A stretch of 64,000 bases of DNA from Betaproteobacteria bacterium (lineage in GTDB: Bacteria; Pseudomonadota; Gammaproteobacteria; Burkholderiales; Rhodocyclaceae): contig JAHRYW010000011.1 of the NCBI GenBank assembly GCA_020621865.1, positions 60,998 through 124,997 on the forward strand. The letters are read 5' to 3'. Numbering within the stretch: position 1 is the first letter of the stretch; every line of letters begins with the position of its first letter. This document shows positions 17,239-25,940 of the stretch, in pieces. The notes under the pieces are model-generated. The model did no database searches and was not told where the DNA came from. It worked only from the letters and a program-made list of their open reading frames with translations. Position numbers and translations under genes: made by a program.

Positions 17239-17261
17239 AATGCTACGGTCGGCGGCAAAAA
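17239..17261 (-). repeat. dispersed T-tract/ACCGTAGCATT motif, copy 3
   Basis: On the minus strand: T5 (17261-17257), a spacer of six, then GACCGTAGCATT (17250-17239). It lies in the 60-base gap between two convergent genes, downstream of the BKACE gene in the sense direction. Confidence 0.75.
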
Positions 17262-17280
17262 GTGCCCAAAATCAGTTTGT

Positions 17281-18132
17281 TTACCCGGTACAGATGCCGG
17301 CCAGGCCAAGACGAGAGCGCAGTTGAGTCCGGGCAGCCAGGGGGCGGCCTAGTTCAGTGGCCAGGCGCTTGATCCGTTCAACCAGACTGCGGTTGCTGGC
17401 CGGTACCGTACGCTCATTGTCGTACCAGAGATTGTCTTCAAGGCCGGTGCGTACGCCATCTCCGTAGAGCAGGCCGAGCAGGTTGGCACCGAGCTGGTGA
17501 CGACCGATGCCGGCAAGCGCGACGATCGTGCCCTCGGGAATCGCCGACTGTGTCGCAGCGAGGTCGAGGGCGGAGGCCTGGGCGCCAGCGATGTTGCCGA
17601 GCAGAACGTTGGCGTACAGCGGCCCACTGAGCAGACCCTCGCGCTGTAGCACGCGGGCGAAGTTGGCCATGCCGATATCGAAGATTTCGAGTTCTGGACG
17701 GATGCCGCGTTCCTGCATCCGCGCGGCCAGGCGGCGAATGGTGTCGGGCGCGTTGACGCTGGCTGACTGGACGAAATTCAGCGAGCTGAGCGTCAGGCTC
17801 GCCATGTCCGGCTTCATGTCGCCGTCGAGATCGAGGACCCGGGCGCGGGATTCAAAGTCGGCCTGCTTCCGGCCACTGGTGGTCACCCCGAGCACCGCCT
17901 CGCGACCACCGGGCAGCCGGCGGATGGCTTCGATCAGCCGGCCGTAAGGCTCCGGATCGGAAACCTGCTGACCATCGGCGTCGCGGGCGTGCAGGTGGAA
18001 CATCTGAACGCCCTGTTCCAGCGCGGCTGCGACGTCTGCGACGATTTCGTCATGCTGCAACGGAACGTGTGGGTTCATCGCTCGGGTCGGGATAACCCCG
18101 GTGCAGGCCAGGTTGATGATCAGTTCGTTCAT
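17281..18132 (-). CDS. BKACE-family beta-keto-acid cleavage enzyme (DUF849)
   Basis: A 283-residue TIM-barrel protein of the BKACE family. The opening IINLACTGVIPTRAMNPHVPLQHDEIVADVAAALEQG and the metal-site motif FHLHARD match the family (HxH Zn ligands). A C-terminal stretch GDGVRTGLEDNLWYDN is also typical. Family members condense a beta-keto acid with acetyl-CoA to give acetoacetate and a new acyl-CoA. Its gene overlaps the upstream NeuD-like acyltransferase by 4 bases and belongs to a surface-sugar cassette. That is unusual, because most BKACE genes sit in lysine or carnitine degradation operons. The exact substrate is unknown. Confidence 0.82.
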   Translation of the reverse strand: MNELIINLACTGVIPTRAMNPHVPLQHDEIVADVAAALEQGVQMFHLHARDADGQQVSDPEPYGRLIEAIRRLPGGREAVLGVTTSGRKQADFESRARVLDLDGDMKPDMASLTLSSLNFVQSASVNAPDTIRRLAARMQERGIRPELEIFDIGMANFARVLQREGLLSGPLYANVLLGNIAGAQASALDLAATQSAIPEGTIVALAGIGRHQLGANLLGLLYGDGVRTGLEDNLWYDNERTVPASNRSLVERIKRLATELGRPLAARTQLRSRLGLAGICTG

Positions 18133-18797
18133 TGCGTGACTTCCAGGGAGGTTTTTCCGAGGCGGCGAGCCGGATTGCCGACGTAAACGGCATCGGCCTC
18201 AACATTGCCGGTGACGACGGTGCCGGCACCGATGAAGCAGCGATCACCGAGGCGGACGCCATCGCGGATGATCGCGCCGAGACCGATGAAACAGCGTTGG
18301 CCAATCGCGACGTTGCCGCCGGTGACGACGCCCGAGGCAATGAAGCTATGGTCGCCGACCGAGCTATGGTGGCCTATGTTGGCCCCGGCCCGGACGATTA
18401 CGTCGGCGCCAAGCCGGGCATGGGGCTGCAGGATGGCGTTTTCATAGATCTGCCCGTTGCGGCCGATTGGCGTGCCAGCGGCGACCCTGGCGTAACGGGA
18501 AACGTAGCTGGCCAGGTCGTAGCCCATGGTCTCGGCCTGAGCGCAGCGCGCCTCGCGCAGCCCGTTGATCCGCAGGTAGCCGAGGGCAACCAGGATTTCG
18601 CAGTCGGCGGGTCGGACATGCTCGTCCAGCGTCTCGAACGGGTAGACCGGCAGACCGTCGTGCGTGGCCGAATGCAGGTGGGCGCTGTCGACGGTGAAGC
18701 CAAGTACCCGCCGCTGCGCGTCGTGGGTCAGGACGTGGGCGCTCAGGCTGGCAAAGCTGCCGGCGCCGAAGACGATGATGGGGCGGTCGGTGTTCAA
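18129..18797 (-). CDS. NeuD/VioB-like sugar O- or N-acyltransferase
   Basis: A 222-residue left-handed beta-helix acyltransferase. The N-terminal nucleotide-like fold begins with IIVFGAGSFASLSAHVL. Hexapeptide repeats run over about 105-205 (GRNGQIYENAILQPHARLGADVIVRAGANIGHHSSVGDHSFI...), with the probable catalytic His in GHHSSVGDH. The family transfers an acyl group from acyl-CoA to an amino or hydroxyl group of a nucleotide sugar. An aminotransferase gene is 25 bases upstream and a BKACE gene overlaps it downstream, suggesting N-acylation of an amino sugar. Confidence 0.82.
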   Translation of the reverse strand: MNTDRPIIVFGAGSFASLSAHVLTHDAQRRVLGFTVDSAHLHSATHDGLPVYPFETLDEHVRPADCEILVALGYLRINGLREARCAQAETMGYDLASYVSRYARVAAGTPIGRNGQIYENAILQPHARLGADVIVRAGANIGHHSSVGDHSFIASGVVTGGNVAIGQRCFIGLGAIIRDGVRLGDRCFIGAGTVVTGNVEADAVYVGNPARRLGKTSLEVTQ

Positions 18798-18822
18798 GCG
18801 ATTTTGCTCCGGAATGGCGGAT

Positions 18823-19935
18823 TCATCGGGTGTTGGCGATCAGGCCGGCGATGCGCTCCACGTCTGCATCGGTCAGCGCCGGGTAGATTGGCAGGCAGAG
18901 CACCGTGCGGGCCAGCCGGCTGGCTTCCGGCAGGTGTTCGGGCGAAGCGGATGGCAGGTCGCGGTACATCGGCAGGTCGGAAATCAGTGGATAGAAATAG
19001 CGCCGGGCATAGATCTCGTGCTGCTTGAGCAGGTGGTAGAGGGCATCCCTGTCCTGCTGACGCTGCTCGTTAACGAGAATGGGGAAATAAGAGCAATTGC
19101 CCTCGCTGCCGGCGGCGACTGGCGGACAGACGATGCCGGGAGCGTTGGCGAGCAGTTCCCGGTAAAGGTGGTCAATCGCCCGGCGCCGGGCCAGAGCCCC
19201 CTCGATATGCTGCAGTTCAAGCAGGCCGAAGGCAGCGTTGATTTCGCTCATCTTGCCGTTGATGCCGGCTGTGGCGACCGTCGTTTCATCGACGATGCCG
19301 AAGTTCTTCAGCTGGTCGATATAGGATTTTGTGGCGGCATCCGGACAGACGATGGCGCCACCCTCGAAGGTGTGGAAAGCTTTGGTCGCGTGAAAGCTGA
19401 GAACGCTCAGATCGCCGTGGCCAAGGACGCTCTGCCCGCGGTGACGGACGCCGAACGCATGGGCGGCATCGTAGATCACCTTAAGTCCGTGGCGGTCGGC
19501 GATGCGTTCAATTGCCTCGACAGCGCAGGGATTGCCATAGCAATGGACCGGCATGATCGCGGTGGTCGCTGGCGTGATGGCGGCCTCGATCCGCATCGGG
19601 TCGAGGTTGAAACTGCCTGGCTCGACGTCAGCGAAGACCGGGCGAAGTCCATTCCAAAGAAGGGCGTGGGCAGTTGCGACGAAGGAGTAGGGGGTGGTGA
19701 TGACCTCGCCGGAAATCCGCAGTGCCTGCAGGGCGGTGATCAGCCCGATAGTACCGTTGGCGACGAGGGCCACATGGTTGACGCCGAGATAGTCGCCGAG
19801 AGCCTGTTCGAGTTGGCGGTGCATCGGGCCGCCATTGCTCAGCATCCCGCTGGCCCAGATGCTTTCCAGATAGGGAATGAACTCGCTGAGTGGCGGCAGG
19901 TGGGGACGGGTGACGTAGATCGGTTTTTCGCTCAT
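18823..19935 (-). CDS. DegT/DnrJ/EryC1 sugar aminotransferase (VioA-like)
   Basis: A 370-residue PLP enzyme. The opening IYVTRPHLPPLSEFIPYLESIW and GMLSNGGPMHRQLE are close in style to VioA, which makes dTDP-4-amino-4,6-dideoxyglucose. The PLP lysine lies in SFHATKAFHTFEGGAI. VALVANGTIGLITAL binds the cofactor phosphate. It transaminates a keto sugar nucleotide, probably at C4, using glutamate. It overlaps the glycosyltransferase gene by 4 bases. The dTDP-glucose pathway genes that would feed it are not in the window. Confidence 0.85.
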   Translation of the reverse strand: MSEKPIYVTRPHLPPLSEFIPYLESIWASGMLSNGGPMHRQLEQALGDYLGVNHVALVANGTIGLITALQALRISGEVITTPYSFVATAHALLWNGLRPVFADVEPGSFNLDPMRIEAAITPATTAIMPVHCYGNPCAVEAIERIADRHGLKVIYDAAHAFGVRHRGQSVLGHGDLSVLSFHATKAFHTFEGGAIVCPDAATKSYIDQLKNFGIVDETTVATAGINGKMSEINAAFGLLELQHIEGALARRRAIDHLYRELLANAPGIVCPPVAAGSEGNCSYFPILVNEQRQQDRDALYHLLKQHEIYARRYFYPLISDLPMYRDLPSASPEHLPEASRLARTVLCLPIYPALTDADVERIAGLIANTR

Positions 19936-20951
19936 CGCCCGGACGCCTTCGTTCCGGACGGGCGCCGGGCGGCCACTAGCGAACGGAGCATGTAGGCCAG
20001 CCGGTCGGTGGCTCTCAGCACCCCTCGGAGCTCGCCGTAGAGCCGTGCTTTCTCATCGGCGTCAACGTTTCGCGAGCGAATGACGCCGTTGACGCGTTTT
20101 CGCGTGGCCTGGCGAAATGCCTTGCTGAAACGGTGTTCGGTCAGCGCGTCGAGTTCGACGAAAGAGCGGGCGACGGCACGCGCATGTTTTGCCAGGAAGG
20201 CACCATCGTTCTCGGCGCGCCATGTCCAAGAACCCTCGGTTCGCGTCCGGTAGATCGACATCGGATCGTTGATGTAGAGCGCCCCGCCGTTCAGCGATGA
20301 AATGATCTGCAGGTAGATGTCGCCCAGTGTCAGATAGGGACGGGCGCAGGCAAACTCGGTAAAGCGCCGGATCGCTTCTATTTTCGCGACGCAAGAAGCG
20401 GTCGGGATGGCGCCGTGTTTTTTGACGATCACTTCTTCGGTCGTGATGACGCGGTTCGCGTCACCGTAGACCCCGACCATCTTGCGCAGTCGGTTACGCG
20501 TGTAGTCGATGCGCGGCGCACAGTGAAACGAGAGCTGGCATTCCGGGTGCTGGCGCATCAGCGCGATCTGTTTTTCCAGCTTGAGCGGGTCGGTCCAGGC
20601 ATCGTCGCCCTCGCATAGGGCGATGTAGCTGCCGCGCGCCCGGGTATAGTTCAGGTGGGCGATATGAACATTCTTCGAGTACTGGTTCTCGGACTGGTAG
20701 ATCGTTCGGATCAGCCCGGGATGGCGAGCCTCGTAGCTGCGGACGATGGCGGCCGTGCAGTCGGTCGAGGCATCGTCGTGGATCAGGATCTCGACCGGGA
20801 AGCTGGTCCGCTGCATCAGGAAACCTTCGATCGCCTCGGCGATGAAGGGCTCGTGGTTGTAGGTGGCGCAGCAGATACTGACCAGCGGGGGGAGCCCTTG
20901 GCGGGAGTCGTCGGTCAGCGGGAGTGGATTGGCGTCGGGTGCTGACGGCAT
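19932..20951 (-). CDS. family 2 glycosyltransferase
   Basis: A 339-residue GT-A fold enzyme with VSICCATYNHEPFIAEAIEGFL at the N-terminus, ILIHDDASTD for nucleotide-sugar binding and CEGDDAWTDPLKLEKQ carrying the metal-binding acidic motif. It lacks transmembrane helices and would act on the cytoplasmic membrane face. It is the first gene of the cassette and probably adds the modified amino sugar to a surface glycan or protein. An ATG at 20951 is used; the first 22 residues are non-conserved. Confidence 0.82.
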   Translation of the reverse strand: MPSAPDANPLPLTDDSRQGLPPLVSICCATYNHEPFIAEAIEGFLMQRTSFPVEILIHDDASTDCTAAIVRSYEARHPGLIRTIYQSENQYSKNVHIAHLNYTRARGSYIALCEGDDAWTDPLKLEKQIALMRQHPECQLSFHCAPRIDYTRNRLRKMVGVYGDANRVITTEEVIVKKHGAIPTASCVAKIEAIRRFTEFACARPYLTLGDIYLQIISSLNGGALYINDPMSIYRTRTEGSWTWRAENDGAFLAKHARAVARSFVELDALTEHRFSKAFRQATRKRVNGVIRSRNVDADEKARLYGELRGVLRATDRLAYMLRSLVAARRPSGTKASGR

Positions 20952-20990
20952 CGTTCTTGGTTCATGATTTTTCGGCCAGTGACCAATGTA

Positions 20991-22004
20991 TCAGTTTGTT
21001 GAGAAGCTGAAGGCGTCGGCGAAGAACTCTTCTTCCGGCAGGCCTTGCGCCATGAAGTCACGCTTGGCGACGTCAATCATCACTGGCGCGCCGCAGGCAT
21101 AGGCCTGGTAGCCGGAGAGATCCGGGAAATCGGCCAGCACGGCCTGGTGGACGAAGCCGGTGCGGCCGGTCCACGCGTCGTCGGCTGCCGGTTCCGAGAG
21201 GACTGGCACGTAGGTTATGTTGGCATGGGCCGCCGTCCACTGTTCCGGCAGTGCGTTCTGGTACAGGTCGACGCGCGCCTTGGCGCCCCAGTAGATGAAC
21301 ATCGGGCGCTGGCATTCCTCGGCGATGGCGTGCTCGACGATGGCCTTGATCGGCGCGAAGCCGGTGCCGCCGGCGACCAGGATCATCGGCTTGGTCGACT
21401 CCTCGCGCAGGTAGAAGGTGCCGTGCGGGCCGTTGAAACGCAGGATGTCGCGGACCTTTATGGTCGAGAACACCTGCTCGGTAAATAGGCCGCCGGGGAC
21501 GTGACGGATGTGCAGCTGGAGCACTGCGTCGTCATGCGGCGCATTGGCCAGCGAGAAGCTGCGCTTCTTGCCGTCCTTGAGCAGGATGTCGATGTACTGG
21601 CCGGCCCAGAACTGCAGGCGCTCGCTGGCCGGCAGGCGGAGGTGCATCTCGATGACGTCGGGCGCCAGTTTTTCCAGTTTCTCGATGCGCGAGGGCAGGG
21701 TCTTGACCGGGATGTCGTTGGCCGAAGTCATCTGCTTGCATTCGATGACCAGGTCGGTTTGGGCGGTGGCGCAGCAATAGAGCGTCAGGCCGGCTGCCTT
21801 TTCGTCATCCTTAAGCGCATGCGGCTGGGCTTTGCCGTGATCGACCGTGCCTTCGACGACCTTGCCCTTGCAGGCGCCGCAGGCGCCATCCTTGCAGCCG
21901 TAGGGCAGCGTCAGGCCGTGGCGCAGCGCGGCGTCGAGCAGGGTTTCTCCGGCTTCCGCAGCAAACTGGCGGCCGCTCGGCTGGACGGTGATCTGGTGGC
22001 TCAT
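20991..22004 (-). CDS. 2Fe-2S ferredoxin/FAD-NAD(P)H reductase (AscD-like)
   Basis: A 337-residue flavoprotein. The N-terminal plant-type ferredoxin (1-95) has cluster Cys in YGCKDGACGACKGK and a fourth Cys in LYCCATAQ. The FAD domain contains RSFSLANAP (the RxYS-type motif as RSFS), and the NAD domain starts at MILVAGGTGFAPIKAIVEHA and ends with YACGAPVMID. It passes electrons from NAD(P)H via FAD to the cluster and on to a partner oxygenase or dehydratase that is not in the window. The name CDP-6-deoxy-glucoseen reductase is often given to such proteins, but the sequence alone does not prove it. The ATG at 22004 follows AAGGGG. Confidence 0.85.
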   Translation of the reverse strand: MSHQITVQPSGRQFAAEAGETLLDAALRHGLTLPYGCKDGACGACKGKVVEGTVDHGKAQPHALKDDEKAAGLTLYCCATAQTDLVIECKQMTSANDIPVKTLPSRIEKLEKLAPDVIEMHLRLPASERLQFWAGQYIDILLKDGKKRSFSLANAPHDDAVLQLHIRHVPGGLFTEQVFSTIKVRDILRFNGPHGTFYLREESTKPMILVAGGTGFAPIKAIVEHAIAEECQRPMFIYWGAKARVDLYQNALPEQWTAAHANITYVPVLSEPAADDAWTGRTGFVHQAVLADFPDLSGYQAYACGAPVMIDVAKRDFMAQGLPEEEFFADAFSFSTN

Positions 22005-22037
22005 AAATTCCCCTTGGTCGTCGGCTACAATGCCGGC

Positions 22038-22922
22038 GTGCAAAAAATCCTGATTGTCGGCAGCGGGGACGTCGCCCGCCGCATCCTCTCCCGCCTTGCC
22101 CCCCGCGCTCGCGTCTATGCCGTGCTGCGCGATGCCGCCAAGGCGGCCGCGTGGCGCGCGGCCGGCGCGACGCCGGTGCTGGCTGACCTCGACGACCGGT
22201 CCAGCCTGCAACGCATCGCCGGTCTGGCCGACCTCGTGCTGCATCTGGCGCCACCGCCCGGCGAAGGGCGCTGCGACACGCGAACCCGCAACCTGCTGGC
22301 GGCGCTGGGCAAGGCGAAAAGTTTACCACGGCAGCTCATTTACGTAAGCACGACAGGGGTTTACGGCGACTGTGGCGGCGCTCAAATCGATGAAATGCGC
22401 CACCTGAATCCGGAAAGCGCCCGCGCCGGCCGCCGGGTCGATGCCGAGCGCCAATTGCGCGCCTGGGGCAAGCGCTGCGGCGTCGCCGTCTCCATCCTGC
22501 GCGCGCCGGGTATCTACGCCGCCGACCGCCTGCCGCTGGAGCGCCTGCACAAGGGCCTGCCGGCGCTGGCCGAGGCCGACGACGTCTACACCAACCACAT
22601 CCACGCCGACGACCTCGCCGCCGCCTGTCTGGCCGCGCTGCGCCATGGCGGCGCCAACCGCATCTATAACGCCGTCGACGATTCCGACCTGAAAATGGCC
22701 GCCTATTTCGACAAGGTCGCTGAGGCCTTCGCGCTGCCCCGGCCGCCGCGCCTTACGCGTGAAGAGGCCGCCAAGCAGCTGTCGCCGGTGCAGATGTCCT
22801 TCCTGCGCGAATCTCGGCGGATCGGCAACCGCCGCCTGAAAAACGAACTGAAACTCAGTCTCGCCTACCCGACCGTGGAGGCCGGGATTGCGGCTGCAAG
22901 GAGAAACCCATGCTCGTCGTGA
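22038..22922 (+). CDS. NAD-dependent epimerase/SDR-like protein
   Basis: A 294-residue Rossmann protein starting at GTG (22038), 33 bases from the divergent reductase. The nucleotide site is ILIVGSGDVARRIL (GxGxxA-type), and the second strand ends DLVLHLAPP. The active-site-like stretch LIYVSTTGVYGDC holds the Ser/Thr and Tyr positions, but the usual YxxxK becomes RRVDAERQLRAWGK, so catalysis by the classical triad is doubtful. It resembles YeeZ-type extended SDR proteins. Its end overlaps the next gene by 13 bases. Confidence 0.75.
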   Translation: MQKILIVGSGDVARRILSRLAPRARVYAVLRDAAKAAAWRAAGATPVLADLDDRSSLQRIAGLADLVLHLAPPPGEGRCDTRTRNLLAALGKAKSLPRQLIYVSTTGVYGDCGGAQIDEMRHLNPESARAGRRVDAERQLRAWGKRCGVAVSILRAPGIYAADRLPLERLHKGLPALAEADDVYTNHIHADDLAAACLAALRHGGANRIYNAVDDSDLKMAAYFDKVAEAFALPRPPRLTREEAAKQLSPVQMSFLRESRRIGNRRLKNELKLSLAYPTVEAGIAAARRNPCSS

Positions 22923-23326
22923 AAACGCTGCATATCTGGATGGTCATTTCCTGGTTTGCCGGCCTGTTCTACCTGCCCCGCATCTTCGTCAACCTGGCCA
23001 TGGTGCCGGCCGGCAGCGTTGCCGAGCGCGACCGCCTGCTGCTGATGGCCGGCAAGCTGTACAAGTTCATGACCCCGCTCGGCGTGCTGGCCATCGCGCT
23101 GGGCCTCTGGCTGTGGTTCGGCTACGGTTTCTCCGGCGGCTGGCTGCATGCCAAGACCACACTGGTCGCTGTGCTGGCCGGCTATCACTGGCATTGCGGC
23201 CGCCTGCTCGGGCAGTTCCAGCGCGGCACCTGCAGCAAATCCCACGTCTGGTTCCGTTTCTACAACGAACTGCCGGTGCTGGTCCTGCTGATCGTCCTTT
23301 TCCTCGTCGTCCTCAAGCCTTTCTGA
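22910..23326 (+). CDS. HemJ/CopD-family membrane protein, possible protoporphyrinogen IX oxidase
   Basis: A 138-residue protein with four hydrophobic helices. The opening KTLHIWMVISWFAGLFYLPRIFV and the later LHAKTTLVAVLAGYHWHCGRLL match HemJ: H8 and R24, then H80, K82 and H93 fit the conserved His/Lys pattern. HemJ oxidises protoporphyrinogen IX in bacteria that lack HemG or HemY. The alternative is a generic CopD protein. The gene starts inside the end of the epimerase-like gene, and an rRNA methyltransferase gene follows after one base. No other haem gene lies nearby. Confidence 0.7.
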   Translation: MLVVKTLHIWMVISWFAGLFYLPRIFVNLAMVPAGSVAERDRLLLMAGKLYKFMTPLGVLAIALGLWLWFGYGFSGGWLHAKTTLVAVLAGYHWHCGRLLGQFQRGTCSKSHVWFRFYNELPVLVLLIVLFLVVLKPF

Positions 23327-23327
23327 C

Positions 23328-24470
23328 ATGAATAAATACTTTGCAATCTGCCCGCGCGGGCTGGAAGAACTGCTGCTCGAAGAGCTGCGTAGCGTCGGCG
23401 GCGAGGAGTTGCGGGCGACCCACGGCGGCGTCTTCTTCTCGGGCGAGTGGTCGGTCTGCTACCGCGCCAATCTCGAATCGCGGATCGCCACCCGCATCCT
23501 CTGGCACATCGTCAAGGGGCCGTACGCCAAGGAGGAGGATATTTACCGCCTGGCCGTGCGCCAGTTGTGGCCGAACCACTTTGCCGTCAGCCGGACGATG
23601 CGTGTCGTGACGACGGCGATCAAGTGCCCGCTGAAGTCGCTCGATTTCGTTACCCTGCGCGTCAAGGACGCCGTCTGCGACCGTTTCCGCGAGGATCTTG
23701 GCGAGCGGCCGAACATCGAGACGCGCAATCCCGACGTCAGTGTTCACGTCTTCCTGACCGAGAACGAATGCACGCTGTACCTCGACACTTCCGGCCAGCC
23801 GCTGTGGCAGCGCGGCTTCCGCAAGGCCAGCGTCGATGCGCCGCTGAAGGAAAACCTCGCCGCCGGCATCCTGAAGATGACCGGCTGGCAGCCGGGTACG
23901 CCCTTGATCGACCCGATGTGCGGCAGCGGTACCTTCCTGCTCGAAGCGGTGCAGATGGCGCTCGACCGGGCGCCGGGGCTGGACCGGGGCTTCGCCTTCG
24001 AAATGCTGAAGAACTTCGCGGCGCTCGACTGGGCGAATATCCGCGCCGCTGCCGAAGCCCGTGTGAAGCCGGCCGAGCCGCTCGACATCCGCGGCTACGA
24101 CCTCGACGACAAGGCCGTGCGCGCCACCCGGCGCAACCTGCAGGAAGCCGGTTTCGGCAACGTCGTCACGGTCGACCAGAGCGACCTGCTGGAAACCCAG
24201 CCGCTGACCGACCACGGCATCCTGGTCACCAATCCGCCCTACGGCGAGCGGATCGGCGAGCAGGACGAGCTGGCCGCCTTCTATCCGCAGCTCGGTTCGG
24301 CACTGAAAAAGCACTGGGCCGGCTGGAACTGCTTCTTTTTCACCGCCGACCTGCGTCTGCCCAAGCTGGTCGGCCTCAAGCCGAGCCGCAAGACGCCGCT
24401 GTTCAACGGCCCGCTGGAGTGCCGGCTGTTCGAAATCCGCATGGTCGCCGGGAGCAATCGCAAGGGGTGA
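23328..24470 (+). CDS. RlmL-like THUMP-domain RNA methyltransferase
   Basis: A 380-residue class I methyltransferase. The N-terminal THUMP/ferredoxin-like part begins MNKYFAICPRGLEELLLEEL. The fold continues with FRKASVDAPLKENLAAGIL, motif I DPMCGSGTFLLEA and the catalytic NPPYGER motif typical of N2-guanine methyltransferases. It corresponds to the RlmL half of E. coli RlmKL (m2G2445 of 23S rRNA) and lacks the RlmK half. The target base is inferred from the family. Confidence 0.87.
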   Translation: MNKYFAICPRGLEELLLEELRSVGGEELRATHGGVFFSGEWSVCYRANLESRIATRILWHIVKGPYAKEEDIYRLAVRQLWPNHFAVSRTMRVVTTAIKCPLKSLDFVTLRVKDAVCDRFREDLGERPNIETRNPDVSVHVFLTENECTLYLDTSGQPLWQRGFRKASVDAPLKENLAAGILKMTGWQPGTPLIDPMCGSGTFLLEAVQMALDRAPGLDRGFAFEMLKNFAALDWANIRAAAEARVKPAEPLDIRGYDLDDKAVRATRRNLQEAGFGNVVTVDQSDLLETQPLTDHGILVTNPPYGERIGEQDELAAFYPQLGSALKKHWAGWNCFFFTADLRLPKLVGLKPSRKTPLFNGPLECRLFEIRMVAGSNRKG

Positions 24471-24554
24471 TTGCCGCCGCGAAACGGCCGTGGGATCATG
24501 CTTGTTGCCGAATGATCGTTCGTTTAAAAAATAGCTAGCTCAGGGAGAGTTCCG

Positions 24555-25850
24555 GTGTCCGTTCAGGCCTTGTATCTGCAAAAGCGCATGTCCGCTGCCG
24601 ATGCCATCCGCGTCGTCCGCAATGGTGAAACCGTCGTCGTGCCGACCGGCGTCGGCGAGCCGCCCAGCTTGCTTGCTGCGCTCGGCGAGGCGCGCCGGGA
24701 TTTTCGCGACGTCACCGTGGCGCAACTGCTGCCGGTCCGCAAATACGGCTATTTCGACGCCGAAACGGCCGAGCACGTCCGCCACACCGCCTATTTCTTC
24801 AGCGGCACCTCGCGCCCGGGCGGGCTGGAGGGCTGGATCGACTACCTGCCGGCCTATTTCGCCGAACTGCCGATGCTGATCAAGCGCGACCTGATCCCGG
24901 CCGACGTCGTCTTCAGCATCGCCTCGCCGATGGACGAGCACGGTTACTTCTCGCTGGCGCTGGCCGCTGACTACACCATGGCCGCCGTTGAAAAGGCGCG
25001 CGCCATCGTGCTCGAAATCAATCCCAACGTGCCCTTCGCCAACGGCGACTGCCACGTGCACGTCTCGCAGGTGACGGCGCTGACCGAGAGCGATGCACCC
25101 ATCCTCGAAGTCAGCCTGCCCAAGATCGGCCCGGTCCAGGAGGCGATCGGCAAGTACGTCGCCGAGATGATTCCCGACGGCGCGACGCTGCAGATCGGCT
25201 ACGGCGGCATTCCCGACGCAGTGGTCATGCAGCTGACCGACAAGCGCGACCTCGGCATCCACACCGAGATGGTCGGCGACGGCATCATGACCCTGGTTGA
25301 AGCCGGTGTCATCACCAACCGCAAGAAGAACTACCACCACGGCAAGATGCTGGCCACCTTCGCGCTGGGTTCGAAGAAGCTCTACCAGTTCATGCACCGC
25401 AACCCGGCGCTCGAAATGCACCCGGTCGATTTCACCAACGACCCTTATCTGGCTGGCCAGAACGACAACCTGCACGCGATCAACGGCACCATGCAGGTCG
25501 ATTTTCTCGGTCAGTGCGGTTCGGAAAGCCTCGGTTTCGCGCCGTACTCCGGCACCGGGGGGCAGGCCGACTTCGTCCGCGCCGCCAACCGCTCGAATGG
25601 CGGCAAGTCCATTATCGTCCTGCCATCCACGGCCAAGGACGACACCATCTCGCGCATCGTGCCGACCCTTTCGGCCGGCACCCACGTGACGACCAGCAAG
25701 AACGACGTCAATTACGTGGTCACCGAATTCGGCGTCGCGCAACTGCGCGGCAAGACGGCCAAGCAGCGCTGCCTGGCGCTGATCAACATCGCCCATCCGG
25801 ATTTCCGGGCAGAGCTGAAGGATGCCGCCCGGCGCATGAAGCTCCTGTGA
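24555..25850 (+). CDS. acetyl-CoA hydrolase/CoA-transferase family protein
   Basis: A 431-residue family I CoA-transferase. The start is GTG at 24555 after GGGAGAG. The catalytic glutamate is E238 in GIHTEMVGDG. The CoA site has GYGGIPDAV upstream and GFAPYSGTGGQADF downstream. Members act as 4-hydroxybutyrate, acetate or succinate CoA-transferases. The substrate cannot be assigned from sequence alone, but the length is typical for 4-hydroxybutyrate/acetate-type enzymes. It stands alone; an 89-base gap separates it from the following small genes. Confidence 0.85.
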   Translation: MSVQALYLQKRMSAADAIRVVRNGETVVVPTGVGEPPSLLAALGEARRDFRDVTVAQLLPVRKYGYFDAETAEHVRHTAYFFSGTSRPGGLEGWIDYLPAYFAELPMLIKRDLIPADVVFSIASPMDEHGYFSLALAADYTMAAVEKARAIVLEINPNVPFANGDCHVHVSQVTALTESDAPILEVSLPKIGPVQEAIGKYVAEMIPDGATLQIGYGGIPDAVVMQLTDKRDLGIHTEMVGDGIMTLVEAGVITNRKKNYHHGKMLATFALGSKKLYQFMHRNPALEMHPVDFTNDPYLAGQNDNLHAINGTMQVDFLGQCGSESLGFAPYSGTGGQADFVRAANRSNGGKSIIVLPSTAKDDTISRIVPTLSAGTHVTTSKNDVNYVVTEFGVAQLRGKTAKQRCLALINIAHPDFRAELKDAARRMKLL

Positions 25851-25940
25851 GGCTTGCTTACAAACTGTAGCAATTTTGTCCGGCTGCTTTGCCGATAATT
25901 CGCTATCGTGTAAGTGAGCTATTGCAGAGCAGGTGTGACG

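Noticed and set aside
25868..25880. CTGTAGCAATTTT as a further copy of the dispersed motif
   Set aside because: Only seven bases of the core match and there is no T-tract on the proper side.
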